From Curtobacterium sp. GC_Cur_3 (GTDB lineage Bacteria; Actinomycetota; Actinomycetes; Actinomycetales; Microbacteriaceae), in assembly GCF_026544205.1 (NCBI RefSeq), contig NZ_JALNUI010000020.1, positions 1 to 64,000 on the forward strand: a stretch of DNA of 64,000 nucleotides, written 5' to 3'. The notes beneath the pieces were generated by a model. It was not told the origin of the DNA, searched no databases, and was given only the letters and a program-made list of their open reading frames with translations. The position numbers were made by a program, and so were the translations under genes. This document shows, piece after piece, positions 36,689-45,726 of the stretch; the first letter of the stretch is position 1, and each line of letters opens with the position of its first letter.

Positions 36689-38469
36689 GCGGCGCACGTC
36701 AAGTCCCCACCACCGGACTGGAGGCTCTCACCGGCGCCGCCACGAGCCTCCCGTCCGACGGGTCCACCGCCACCGACGTCCTGCTGGACGTCCGCGACCT
36801 GTCGGTCGTCTACGAGTCGTCGGGGCAGACCGCCGTCCAGGCGGTCGACCACGTGTCGTTCTCGCTGCGGAAGGGCGAGTTCGTCGGCCTGGTCGGCGAG
36901 TCCGGGTCCGGCAAGTCGACGCTCGGCTACGCGCTCACCCGGCTGCAGAAGCCCCCGGCACGGACGAACGGCGGCAGCATCGTCTTCGCGGGGAAGGACA
37001 TCCGCGACCTCGGCGACGAGGAGCTCCGGCAGCAGCGCCAGGGCGGCTTCGCGATGGTGCTGCAGTCGGGCATGAACGCGCTCAACCCGGTGCGCACGAT
37101 CCGCAACCACTTCATCGACGTCTTCAAGGCCCACGGCCACGTGCCGCGTGAGCGGTGGGACAGCCGGATGCGGGAGCTCGTCGGCAAGGTGAAGCTCCCC
37201 GACTCGATGCTGGCGCGGTTCCCTGGGGAGCTGTCCGGTGGCATGCGGCAGCGCGTGTCGATCGCCCTCGCGCTGTCGCTCGAACCGCAGCTCATGGTGT
37301 TCGACGAGCCGACCACGGCGCTCGACGTCCTCGTGCAGCACGCGGTGATGGACACGATCATCGAGCTGCAGCGTGCCGAGGGCTTCACGGCCGTGCTCAT
37401 CAGCCACGACCTCGGCATCGTGCTCGAGGCCACCGAGCGTGTCCTCGTGATGCACGAGGGCAGGATCGTCGAGGACGGCGGTTCGCGCGAGGTGCTCCGT
37501 GCACCGCAGGACCCGTACACGCAGATGCTCCTGTCGCACTACGCCGACCCGCGTGCTGCGGTCGTGAGTCTCCCCGGTTTCCCGGACCGCTCGCTCCGCG
37601 CCGAACACGGCGAGAAGCGGCAGGAGGCCACCACCTCCCACGCCACGGTCGGCTCGCGGGAGCGCAGCGCGGCGAAGAACCCGATCGTCGTCGACCACCT
37701 GGTGAAGACCTACGCCCCGCCCCGTCGTGGTGAGGACCCGGTCCGGGCCGTCCGCGACGTGTCGTTCACGCTCGAGCCGGGGCAGTCCCTCGCGCTCGTC
37801 GGCCAGTCGGGCTCCGGCAAGTCGACCATCGCGAAGCTGCTCACCGGCGTCGAGAAGCCGAGCTCGGGCACCGTCCGGTTCGGCGACCTCGACGTGGCGA
37901 AGCTCGGGCGCCGGGGCATGCGGGACCTGCGCTCCGAGGTGCAGATGGTGTTCCAGGACCCGTACTCGGCGCTCAACCCGCTGCACACGGTCGAGTACAC
38001 GCTCACCCGTCCGGTCGTGAACTACACCGGGCTCCGCGGCAAGGACGCTCGGCGCCGTGTGCTCGAACTCCTCGAGACCGTGGGCCTGACGCCCGTGGAG
38101 CAGTTCGCGCAGAAGCTCCCGCACCAGCTCTCCGGCGGGCAGCGGCAGCGTGTGGTGATCGCCCGCGCACTGGCGAGTGACCCGCAGGTGATCATCGCCG
38201 ACGAGCCGGTCTCGATGCTCGACGTGACGCTCCGCGCCGGGGTGCTCGCGCTCCTCGAGGACCTGCGCGAACAGTGGGGCGTCTCGCTCCTCTACATCAC
38301 GCACGACCTGCTCAGCGCACGGCTCATCACCGACGACATCATGGTGCTCCACGACGGCGCGGTGGTCGAGCGCGGACGGACCGCCGACGTGCTGCAGCAC
38401 CCGCAGGACGACTACACGGTCGCGCTGCTGGACGCCGTGCCCAACCCCCGTCGCAGACTGGCCTCATGA
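36685..38469 (+). CDS. Fused DppD-DppF-type ABC ATPase
   Basis: 594 residues carrying both ATPases of an Opp/Dpp system in one chain. Domain 1: GESGSGKS (71-78), LSGGMRQR (183-190), FDEPTTALD (206-214). Domain 2: GQSGSGKS (373-380), LSGGQRQR (482-489), ADEPVSMLD (505-513). The linker near 295-335 is Ser/Arg/Glu-rich. Both sites look intact. The second domain is more like DppF/OppF. Its stop overlaps the ATG of the hydrolase. Confidence 0.92.
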   Translation: MSGARQVPTTGLEALTGAATSLPSDGSTATDVLLDVRDLSVVYESSGQTAVQAVDHVSFSLRKGEFVGLVGESGSGKSTLGYALTRLQKPPARTNGGSIVFAGKDIRDLGDEELRQQRQGGFAMVLQSGMNALNPVRTIRNHFIDVFKAHGHVPRERWDSRMRELVGKVKLPDSMLARFPGELSGGMRQRVSIALALSLEPQLMVFDEPTTALDVLVQHAVMDTIIELQRAEGFTAVLISHDLGIVLEATERVLVMHEGRIVEDGGSREVLRAPQDPYTQMLLSHYADPRAAVVSLPGFPDRSLRAEHGEKRQEATTSHATVGSRERSAAKNPIVVDHLVKTYAPPRRGEDPVRAVRDVSFTLEPGQSLALVGQSGSGKSTIAKLLTGVEKPSSGTVRFGDLDVAKLGRRGMRDLRSEVQMVFQDPYSALNPLHTVEYTLTRPVVNYTGLRGKDARRRVLELLETVGLTPVEQFAQKLPHQLSGGQRQRVVIARALASDPQVIIADEPVSMLDVTLRAGVLALLEDLREQWGVSLLYITHDLLSARLITDDIMVLHDGAVVERGRTADVLQHPQDDYTVALLDAVPNPRRRLAS

Positions 38470-39338
38470 CGAACCTGCACGCGTTCCCCACCGTCCCGCC
38501 GTTCGGCCACCTGCCCACCCCCGAGGGCGTCGACGTCGTCGGCATCGACCTGCCCATCGGCCGGCTCACCGCCTACCGCGTCGTCCCGTCGGGGGCGTCG
38601 AAGGGCACGGTCCTCGTCGTCCCCGGGTACACCGGCTCGAAGGAGGACTGGCGCACGTTCATGCCCCTCCTCCGTGACGCCGGCTGGACCGCGGTCGCGA
38701 TCAGCCGCCGCGGCCAGGCGGACTCCGCGGCGCCGACCGAACCCCGGGACTACTCACTTGACGAGGAAGCCGCCGACGTCATCCGCGTCGCCCGGCTGCT
38801 CGACGACGGCGCTCCCGTGCACCTGGTCGGGCACTCGCTCGGCGGCGTGATCGTCCGCGCCGCCGCGATCCAGGACCCGAGCGCCTTCCGCGACGTCGTG
38901 CAGTTCTGCTCCGGTCCGTACGGCTGGCCCTACCGCAAGGTCACCGAGCTGACGATCATGCACGACACCGGCGGGAACAACCGCACGCTGTTCGACGCCA
39001 CGAACCCGCTCTGGGCCTACCGTCCCGACGAGGAGCTCCCCGACGACGTCCGCATGGTCCGCGAGCGCTTCGACGCCACGAGCCCCCTGAGCATCGTCGC
39101 CGGTGGCCACGTCCTCGAGGACCACACCGACAGCTCCGCCGAACTCCGCGCCACCGGGCTCCCCGTCCTCGTCACGCACGGGGAGTGGGACACCGCCTGG
39201 CCGATCCCGTGGCAGCGGACCATGGCCGAGGACACCGGCGCCGAGTACGTCGTCATCCCGGAGAGCTGGCACGGCCCCCAGATCGAGAACCCGCAGGGGA
39301 CCGTCGAGGTCTTCGACACGTTCCTCAGCAAGCACTGA
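38466..39338 (+). CDS. Alpha/beta hydrolase
   Basis: 290-residue serine hydrolase. The nucleophile elbow is GHSLG (122-126, Ser124), the oxyanion region VVPGYTGSKEDW near 52-62, and the catalytic His probably in SWHGP near the C-terminus. It is translationally coupled to the ABC ATPase (ATGA) and followed directly by GH1, so it may deacylate imported glycosides, such as acetylated or feruloylated sugars (inference). No signal peptide. Confidence 0.83.
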   Translation: MTNLHAFPTVPPFGHLPTPEGVDVVGIDLPIGRLTAYRVVPSGASKGTVLVVPGYTGSKEDWRTFMPLLRDAGWTAVAISRRGQADSAAPTEPRDYSLDEEAADVIRVARLLDDGAPVHLVGHSLGGVIVRAAAIQDPSAFRDVVQFCSGPYGWPYRKVTELTIMHDTGGNNRTLFDATNPLWAYRPDEELPDDVRMVRERFDATSPLSIVAGGHVLEDHTDSSAELRATGLPVLVTHGEWDTAWPIPWQRTMAEDTGAEYVVIPESWHGPQIENPQGTVEVFDTFLSKH

Positions 39339-39349
39339 AAGGCACCATC

Positions 39350-40534
39350 ATCACTTCGCTGCACTTCCCCGACGGCTTCCTCTGGGGCGCCGCCACGGCC
39401 GCCCATCAGATCGAGGGCAACAACGTCAACAGCAACTGGTGGGTGCACGAGCACGAACCGGACACCACGATCGTCGAGCCGTCGGGTGACGCGGCGGACA
39501 GCTACCACCGCTACCGCGAGGACATCCGGATCGCCGCCGACCTCGGCCTGAACTCCTACCGGTTCAGCATCGAGTGGTCCCGCATCGAGCCCGAGCGGGG
39601 CTTCGTCAGCCGTGCCGAGGTCGACCACTACCGCCGCATGGTCGAGGCCTGCCACGAGTTCGGCATCGAACCGATCGTCACCCTCATGCACTTCACGGTG
39701 CCGCGCTGGTTCGAGCGGGACGGCTTCTGGCGCGCCCCCGACGCCGCCGACCTGTTCGCCCGGTACACCGAGGCCGCGCTCCCCGTGGTGCAGGACGGTG
39801 TCCGCTACGTGTGCACGATCAACGAGCCGAACATCGCCGCGATGCTCGCCGGCGGCGAGGACGCGGCCAACCTGGTGGCCTTCGGTCTGCCGAACCCGGA
39901 CCTGCAGGTGGCCGACGCCCTGCTGGCCAGCCACAGGCGGTCGCGCGAGGTCCTGGGACAGGTGTCGGGCCTCCAGTCCGGCTGGACCATCGCGACCCAG
40001 GCGTTCCGCGCCTCCGGCGAACCGGGCTCGGAGGAGATGCTGCGGGAGTACGGGTACCCGCGCGACGACTGGTACCTCGAGAACGCCGCGGGCGACGACT
40101 TCCTCGGGGTGCAGGCCTACACCCGCACGTTCATCGGCCCCGACGGGCCGCTGCCCGTGCGGGACGACGTCGAGACGACCCTGACCGGCTGGGAGTTCTG
40201 GCCGGAGGCATCCGCCGAGGGTCTCCGCAGCGCGTGGGAGCTGTCCGGCCACGTCCCGCTGATGATCACCGAGAACGGCATCGCCACCGCCGACGACACC
40301 CGGCGCATCGCCTACACGCAGGGCGCGCTCGAGGGCATCCACCGCTGCATCGAGGACGGCATCGAGGTCCTCGGCTACCAGCACTGGTCGCTGCTCGACA
40401 ACTACGAGTGGGCGTCCGGCTTCCGGCCGACCTTCGGTCTCGTGGCGTGGGACCGCGAGACCTTCGTGCGCACCCCGAAGCCGAGTGCGCACTGGTACGG
40501 CGGCGTCGCGGCCGCGAACGCCCTGGCCGTCTGA
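39350..40534 (+). CDS. GH1 beta-glucosidase, possible ATC start codon
   Basis: Cytoplasmic retaining glycosidase, about 394 residues, shorter than the usual 440-470. With the first residue at 39350, acid/base Glu159 lies in TINEP and nucleophile Glu308 in ITENG. FPDGFLWGAATAAHQIEG is the family N-terminus. No ATG, GTG or TTG is placed correctly: GAAAGG (39337-39342) lies 7 nt before ATC 39350, and ATC 39347 and CTG 39359 are alternatives. A GTG at 39185 would overlap the hydrolase by 150 bp. Last gene of the operon. Confidence 0.85.
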   Translation: MTSLHFPDGFLWGAATAAHQIEGNNVNSNWWVHEHEPDTTIVEPSGDAADSYHRYREDIRIAADLGLNSYRFSIEWSRIEPERGFVSRAEVDHYRRMVEACHEFGIEPIVTLMHFTVPRWFERDGFWRAPDAADLFARYTEAALPVVQDGVRYVCTINEPNIAAMLAGGEDAANLVAFGLPNPDLQVADALLASHRRSREVLGQVSGLQSGWTIATQAFRASGEPGSEEMLREYGYPRDDWYLENAAGDDFLGVQAYTRTFIGPDGPLPVRDDVETTLTGWEFWPEASAEGLRSAWELSGHVPLMITENGIATADDTRRIAYTQGALEGIHRCIEDGIEVLGYQHWSLLDNYEWASGFRPTFGLVAWDRETFVRTPKPSAHWYGGVAAANALAV

Positions 40535-40652
40535 CGGTCGGACGGGAGGCTCGTCCCGCGTCCGTCGCGCCGGCTCGGTCCGGCCGTGGCCGGCCCCGGC
40601 ACCTCGTGTCGGGCGCCCGGTCTCGCCCGATCGGGTCGGTCCGGTCCGGTCG

Positions 40653-41867
40653 CTAGTCGGTCGCGTCGGGGGTGAGGAGGTCCGCGATGGCGCCGTCCCG
40701 GAGGAGTCCAGCCCGGTCCGCGGCGGTGGAGCCCTCGTCGTCCTCGGCCGCACGGTCGACGTCCAGGGCGAGCACCGCGCGGACGGTGTCCACGTCCGCG
40801 GAGTCGACCGCCGCGATGAGCAGCGTCGCACCCCGCGAGCCCCGGGCGCGGACGTCGGCGCCCGCGGCGGCGAGCAGGCGCACGACCTCGGCGTGGCCAC
40901 CCCATGCAGCGCGGACGATCGGGGAGTTGCCGTCGCCGTCCCGAGCCTCCAGGTCGGCACCCGCCGCGACCAGCACGCGGAGGGCCCGTCGTGCGTCGCG
41001 GTCGACCGCCAGCGTCAGCGGCGTCCGGCCCTCGGAGTCGATCAGAGCCAGGGTCGCACCGCGCCGGAGGAGCTCCTCGAGCATCTCGGGCCGGTCGAAC
41101 CACGCGGCGGCGTGCAGCGGGGCGAAGCCCCAGCGCGGGTCGACATCGTCCACGTCACTGGCGTCGTCGGCGAGGTGCAGCCCGCCCAGGTCCCCGTACG
41201 CCGCAGCACGGACACCCTCGGTCGCCCACTCCACCCAGCCGTCGGGGACCGGGCCGTGCCAGCCGCGCGTCGGGCGGTCGCCGAGGACGTCGTAGGCGGA
41301 CTCGTCGACGCTCTGCACCGCGACCTGGGCGTCCCGGAACCGGATCGCGACCTCGCCGACGGGGGAGACGAGGAGTCGGAGTTCCCAGGCGTCCTCGCCG
41401 GCCACGTGGTCGAGCTCGCCGCGGGCGATGTGCGCGTCCCCGGCCAGCACCGCGCCGGCGTCCACATCGGGCGGGTCGATCACGGCGTCGTCGAAGCGTA
41501 GGGTCACCCGTGCGTGGTTCCAGCGCCGCCAGAGCCCGTCGGCGGTGTCGAGCACCTCGTCGTTCCGGACGACGACCTCGGCGTGCACGACCACCGGGTC
41601 GGGCAGGCCGTGCCCCGGGATCGCCGCCGTGTCGTCCGTGGTGCCGTCGGTGCCGTCCGTGCCGTTCGACGCGTCCTCGGATGCGTGTCGGTGAGCCGCT
41701 TCGCTGCGCAGGGTCGCGACCCGGGCGTCGGTCCAGCGCACGGTGGCGAGGGCCGCGACCGGCGGGGGAGCGTCCTCGAGCAGTCGTGCGATGTGCTCGG
41801 ACTGTCCGTCGAAGTCCTCGAGGGACACGTAGCCCACCGAGGGCCAGTTCACTCGACTCCAGCGCAC
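40653..41867 (-). CDS. Ankyrin-repeat protein
   Basis: About 404 residues. The first 250 residues are acidic with no domain that I recognise; four ankyrin repeats follow (GFAPLHAAAWFDRPEMLEELLRRGA, GRTPLTLAVDRDARRALRVLVAAGA, GNSPIVRAAWGGHAEVVRLLAAAGA, GATLLIAAVDSADVDTVRAVLAL). It probably mediates protein binding in the cytoplasm. GTG 41867 comes 7 nt after a TAGTCT -10 box (41880-41875), suggesting a leaderless transcript. The 118 bp before it on the left hold only a short hairpin. Confidence 0.78.
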   Translation of the reverse strand: MRWSRVNWPSVGYVSLEDFDGQSEHIARLLEDAPPPVAALATVRWTDARVATLRSEAAHRHASEDASNGTDGTDGTTDDTAAIPGHGLPDPVVVHAEVVVRNDEVLDTADGLWRRWNHARVTLRFDDAVIDPPDVDAGAVLAGDAHIARGELDHVAGEDAWELRLLVSPVGEVAIRFRDAQVAVQSVDESAYDVLGDRPTRGWHGPVPDGWVEWATEGVRAAAYGDLGGLHLADDASDVDDVDPRWGFAPLHAAAWFDRPEMLEELLRRGATLALIDSEGRTPLTLAVDRDARRALRVLVAAGADLEARDGDGNSPIVRAAWGGHAEVVRLLAAAGADVRARGSRGATLLIAAVDSADVDTVRAVLALDVDRAAEDDEGSTAADRAGLLRDGAIADLLTPDATD

Positions 41868-41877
41868 GGGGTCGAGA

Positions 41878-42939
41878 CTACCCGGGGGCCCGTCGTCGTC
41901 CGCGCCCTCGGCGGTCGAGCCCTCCGCGCCCGCCCTGGAGCAGCCGGATGACCGGTCGATCGACCGCGAACCAGACCACGACCGACGCTGCGACGGCTGC
42001 ACCGACGGCGGCGGCCCCGACGAGGACCGGCGCGGACGACCCGGAGGCCACCGCCGCGATGACGGCCACCGTCGTCGGTGCGACGATCGGGTGCGTCAGG
42101 TAGAGCGCGTAGGACGCGTCGCCGAGCGTGGTCCCCACGAGGCCGACACGACGGCCGATGAACGGTTCCGACGCGACCGTCAGCGCCAGTGCCACGGCCG
42201 CGATCGGCAGCAGCATCAGGGCCCCGGTCGATGCTTCCGCGATCGTCCCGACCACGGTCCACAGCGCCGTGATGGCCACCAGCCGGAGGACCGCCGTGCG
42301 GGTCGACCGATCGATCGCCCAGCGGCCGATGGTCATCCCCACCAGGAAGCACAGCACGACGCGGTCGCCGTGGAACTGCCAGGTGGGCCACCCGGCCGGG
42401 GCGCGGAACGCCGATGCCGCGGCGAGGACGACGAACACCGCCGAGGCGAACCGGAAGGGGTCGACCCGGACGGCGAGCGCGACCGTGACGACGACGTAGA
42501 AGAGCAGCTCGAACGCCAGCGTCCACGTCACCGTGTAGAAGGGCTGCACCACGCCGTCGGCACCGCGGCCGGGCAGGAACAGGTACGACAGCGCGATGTA
42601 GACCGGTGAGGTCGACGCCCGCTCGAGCGCGCCCGGTGCCACCAACAGTGTGAGCAGCTTGACCGTCATGACCGCCCACGCCAGGGGCACGACCCGGACG
42701 AGCCGTCGTCGGAGGAAGTGCTGCCAGGTCGGCGGCGGTGACCGGTGCGTGACGAGGACGGCCACGAAGCCGCTGATGGCGAAGAACACCGGCACCCCGA
42801 CCTGCCCGGTCGGGATCACGACGAGCGGTGCGCCGAGGCGGTCGTGCAGGTACGACGGCAGGTGCGCGAACACGACGAGGAGTGCTGCGACGAATCGCAG
42901 TGCCTGGACGCCGAGGAACTTCGATCCGTTGACTGCCAT
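41878..42939 (-). CDS. Acyltransferase family 3 membrane protein
   Basis: 353-residue integral membrane O-acyltransferase (OafA/YrhL-type). The start ATG 42939 gives the family N-terminus FLGVQALRFVAALLVVFAH, with the catalytic-type His in that span, then GQVGVPVFFAISGFV and YALYLTHPIV. It probably O-acetylates the exopolysaccharide. The first 124 bp overlap the end of the polymerase-like gene in another frame. The basic, Gly/Arg-rich tail (GGRGGLDRRGRGRRR) is unusual. Confidence 0.85.
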   Translation of the reverse strand: MAVNGSKFLGVQALRFVAALLVVFAHLPSYLHDRLGAPLVVIPTGQVGVPVFFAISGFVAVLVTHRSPPPTWQHFLRRRLVRVVPLAWAVMTVKLLTLLVAPGALERASTSPVYIALSYLFLPGRGADGVVQPFYTVTWTLAFELLFYVVVTVALAVRVDPFRFASAVFVVLAAASAFRAPAGWPTWQFHGDRVVLCFLVGMTIGRWAIDRSTRTAVLRLVAITALWTVVGTIAEASTGALMLLPIAAVALALTVASEPFIGRRVGLVGTTLGDASYALYLTHPIVAPTTVAVIAAVASGSSAPVLVGAAAVGAAVAASVVVWFAVDRPVIRLLQGGRGGLDRRGRGRRRAPG

Positions 42940-44243
42940 GGCACGAGCGTGGGCCGGATCATCACGGGATCGGCAGTTGTCCACATGTTGTGTTTCAGTG
43001 AGGCCGTCATGCACAGGGCGATCGTGACCCAGAGCAACGGCGTCGAGAGGTCCGGCACCGAGACCACCTTCGCGATCAGCAGGGCGCCGAGCGTGGCCAC
43101 GGCGGGGAGGGTCGCACGCTGTCCGGCCGCTCGCCGCACGACGAGGGCCACCGCGACGATGAACAGTGCGGTCCCCGGCACCCCGACGGTCGAGAGCAGG
43201 GTCACCAGGAACGACGACGAGCGGTTGCTGCCGAGTCCCGCCCCGATGCCGAGGGTGTCGGACGTGACCCGCAGGCCGATGGCGTCGGCGGCCGTCCGTG
43301 AATCGAACGACTGACTCCCGACCTTGTCCTCGATGACGTCGAGGAGCGGCGTCGTCACCGTGTCGCCGGCGACGAGCAGCACGCTCGTGACCGTGATCGC
43401 GCCGAGCACGAACCAGACGACCCCGCGACCGTCCCGCAGCACGGTGCGGACCACGACGACGACGAGAGCGAGTGCGACGACGGCGCCGGACGCGATCACG
43501 GCGGTCCCGGAGACGGATCCCAGGAGGTTGCCGAGGGCGAGGGCGCCGAGGACGAGCGGGGCGATGCGGCGGCGCCCACGCGAGGTGAGGGCGAGGACGA
43601 CCGTGCCGGTCATGACCGCCAGGGTGAACGTGGCGAGTTCGCTCGGCTCCGAGAACACCCCGCGGAGCCGAGCGTCCCCGTCGGTGTACGAGGCGTTGAG
43701 GGTGTCGAAGACCGGCGCGAGTGGATCGGTCCCCGCCGAGCGGAGCACGTTCCGCACGGTGCTCAGGCCGATGCCCGTCCACGCGGCGACCGACAGCGCC
43801 GTCCTCGCGGTGCCGGTCGCGGCGAGGTGCAGCACCACGACCAAGGCGATGACGAGGTAGCCCGCCTGGGCGATGTTGCTGATCCCGAAGGCGAGCGGCG
43901 TCAGCGCGCGGATCTGTTCGTCGATGCCGCCGCGGGGCTCGAGCACCGGGGTTCCGGCGAACGCCCACGGGCCGATCGCCGTGACGGCGATGCTCCAGGC
44001 CGCGAACGCGACCAGGGTCGACGCCACGGCCGATCCGGGCCCGCGGGGCCGGGTGGCCAGCCAGGAGACGACGGCGACCAGGCCGACGCAGCTGAACACC
44101 GGCACGGCGACGGCTCCGACGACGATGCCGGCCGAGGCGGGGACGCCCGCGCCGAAGCCGAGCGCGATCGCGATCAGCTTCGGACGACGGCGCGCCGCTC
44201 CGATCAGGGCGCAGGCCAGCGCCAGGACTCCCAGCAGGGTCAT
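42816..44243 (-). CDS. O-antigen ligase/polymerase-like membrane protein
   Basis: 475 residues with about 10-12 spans and a large extracytoplasmic loop, as in Wzy/WaaL proteins. RLRGVFSEPSELATFTLAV in the middle and VTSDTLGIGAGLGSNRSSSFLVTLLSTVGVPG later are characteristic (the latter contains the GxGxG..S region common to this fold). ATG 44243 is chosen because AAGG precedes it. The last ~40 residues are Ser/Arg/Cys-rich and overlap the acyltransferase gene, so they may be non-functional extension. Confidence 0.78.
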   Translation of the reverse strand: MTLLGVLALACALIGAARRRPKLIAIALGFGAGVPASAGIVVGAVAVPVFSCVGLVAVVSWLATRPRGPGSAVASTLVAFAAWSIAVTAIGPWAFAGTPVLEPRGGIDEQIRALTPLAFGISNIAQAGYLVIALVVVLHLAATGTARTALSVAAWTGIGLSTVRNVLRSAGTDPLAPVFDTLNASYTDGDARLRGVFSEPSELATFTLAVMTGTVVLALTSRGRRRIAPLVLGALALGNLLGSVSGTAVIASGAVVALALVVVVVRTVLRDGRGVVWFVLGAITVTSVLLVAGDTVTTPLLDVIEDKVGSQSFDSRTAADAIGLRVTSDTLGIGAGLGSNRSSSFLVTLLSTVGVPGTALFIVAVALVVRRAAGQRATLPAVATLGALLIAKVVSVPDLSTPLLWVTIALCMTASLKHNMWTTADPVMIRPTLVPWQSTDRSSSASRHCDSSQHSSSCSRTCRRTCTTASAHRSS

Positions 44244-44253
44244 GATCACCTTC

Positions 44254-44270
44254 CAGTTGATATGCAATAC
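44254..44270. promoter_or_regulatory. EPS-locus shared motif, copy 1
   Basis: CAGTTGATATGCAATAC, in the divergent region between the polymerase-like and BY-kinase genes. It matches 50714-50730 at 15 of 17 bases. A weaker opposite half (ATTTCACATCG) lies 20 bp further on. The 73-bp divergent spacer is AT-rich. Confidence 0.45.
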
Positions 44271-44316
44271 AGCGTACGCTATATTTCACATCGACACGCC
44301 AACCCGGAAGGCTCTC

Positions 44317-45726
44317 ATGACCCTGCAGCAGTTCCTCACCGTGCTGAGACGCCGACGGTGGTGGGTCGCGCTCATCACGCTCCTCGGCGTCGGCACCGGA
44401 GTGGGCGTCTCCCTCGTCATGACGCCGGTCTTCCGCGCGACGACCTCGGTGTTCGTCTCGGTCAGTGGTGGGGCGAGCGTCACGGACCTCAGCCAAGGCG
44501 GCAACTTCTCCGAGGCGCGAGTCGCGTCGTACGCCGAACTCGTCTCGGCCCCACGGGTGCTCCGCGCTGCCGCCGAGCGCGCCGGTGTCGACCGGTCTGT
44601 CGCTGACCTCGAACGCACGGTCTCCGCGACGACCTCGGCCGACACCGTCATCCTGACGCTCTCCGTCGCAGACCCGTCCGCGAAGGACGCCGCTGCCCTG
44701 GCGAATGCCGTCGCCCGCGAACTCATCCACGTCGTCGACCAGATCGAGACGGCGGACGACACCGGCTCGGCGCTCGTGAAGCTCAGCGTCTACCAGCCGG
44801 CCGACCGCCCGACCGAGCCGGTGTCGCCACGCGTTCCCGTGAACATCGCGCTCGGGGTGTTGCTCGGCCTCGGTGTCGGGATCGCCGCCGCCCTGCTCCG
44901 TGAGACCGTCGACACGAAGGTGCGGTCCGTCGATGCGCTCCGCCGCGTCACCGACGCGAGTGTCCTCGCGGAGATCCCGCTCGACGACCGGACGTCACGC
45001 ACGCCGCTCATCGAGGCGGCGAACGCCTACTCCGGCCGGGCAGAGTCGTTCCGGCAGCTCCGCACGCACCTCACGTTCACGAACCTGGAGGGCGGTTCGC
45101 AGAGCGTCGTCGTGACGAGTTCCGTCCCCGGCGAGGGGAAGTCCTCCACGGCGGTGGACCTCGCGCTCATGCTGGCGCACAACGGGCACCGCGTGGTCCT
45201 GATCGACGCCGACCTCCGACGCCCGGCAGCGAGTGGGTACCTCGGTGTCGAGAGCAGCGTCGGTCTCTCGACCGTGCTGACCCACCAGGTCGAGCTCGAG
45301 GACGCGCTCCAGGTCGTCGGCGAACGCGGGCTGCACGTGCTCGCGGCCGGACGCGTCCCCCCGAACCCGAGCGAACTGCTCGGGTCGCGTCAGATGGAAC
45401 TCCTGCTGAGCACGGTCCGCGAGCAGTACGACTACGTCGTCATCGACGCGCCACCCGTGCTCCCCGTCACCGACCCCGCGGTCATCGCGGCGCTGTCCTC
45501 CGGGGTGCTGTTCGTCACCTCCGTGGACGGCCGCGCGACGACCGGCGAGGTGGCTCAGGCGCTGTCGACGCTCGAGTCGGTCGGCGCCCGCGTGCTGGGC
45601 GTCGTCGCGAACCGCGTCAAGGGCCTCCGCCCGTCCAACTACTACGGGTACGCGCCGAGTGCCGAACCCACCGAGAGCCCGCGACGTGCCAGTCGCCGCG
45701 CGCGCGGAACGGAGACCGCCCGATGA
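44317..45726 (+). CDS. Polysaccharide co-polymerase and BY-kinase (CpsD/CapB-Wzc type)
   Basis: 469 residues combining a Wzz domain with two spans (about 16-36 and 175-194) and a cytoplasmic tyrosine kinase. Kinase motifs: Walker A SSVPGEGKSS (268-277), Walker A' VLIDADLRRP (294-303), Walker B VVIDAPPV (374-381). The tail has only a small Tyr cluster (NYYGY) and then an Arg-rich end. CGGAAGG before ATG 44317 is a good ribosome-binding site. It controls chain length and export of the polysaccharide; its partner phosphatase follows directly. Confidence 0.92.
   Translation: MTLQQFLTVLRRRRWWVALITLLGVGTGVGVSLVMTPVFRATTSVFVSVSGGASVTDLSQGGNFSEARVASYAELVSAPRVLRAAAERAGVDRSVADLERTVSATTSADTVILTLSVADPSAKDAAALANAVARELIHVVDQIETADDTGSALVKLSVYQPADRPTEPVSPRVPVNIALGVLLGLGVGIAAALLRETVDTKVRSVDALRRVTDASVLAEIPLDDRTSRTPLIEAANAYSGRAESFRQLRTHLTFTNLEGGSQSVVVTSSVPGEGKSSTAVDLALMLAHNGHRVVLIDADLRRPAASGYLGVESSVGLSTVLTHQVELEDALQVVGERGLHVLAAGRVPPNPSELLGSRQMELLLSTVREQYDYVVIDAPPVLPVTDPAVIAALSSGVLFVTSVDGRATTGEVAQALSTLESVGARVLGVVANRVKGLRPSNYYGYAPSAEPTESPRRASRRARGTETAR

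Noticed and set aside
41878..44730. 950-residue continuous minus-strand frame
   Set aside because: Only the last 353 codons (acyltransferase) are protein-like; upstream it is an Arg/Gly/His-rich shadow of the polymerase and kinase genes.
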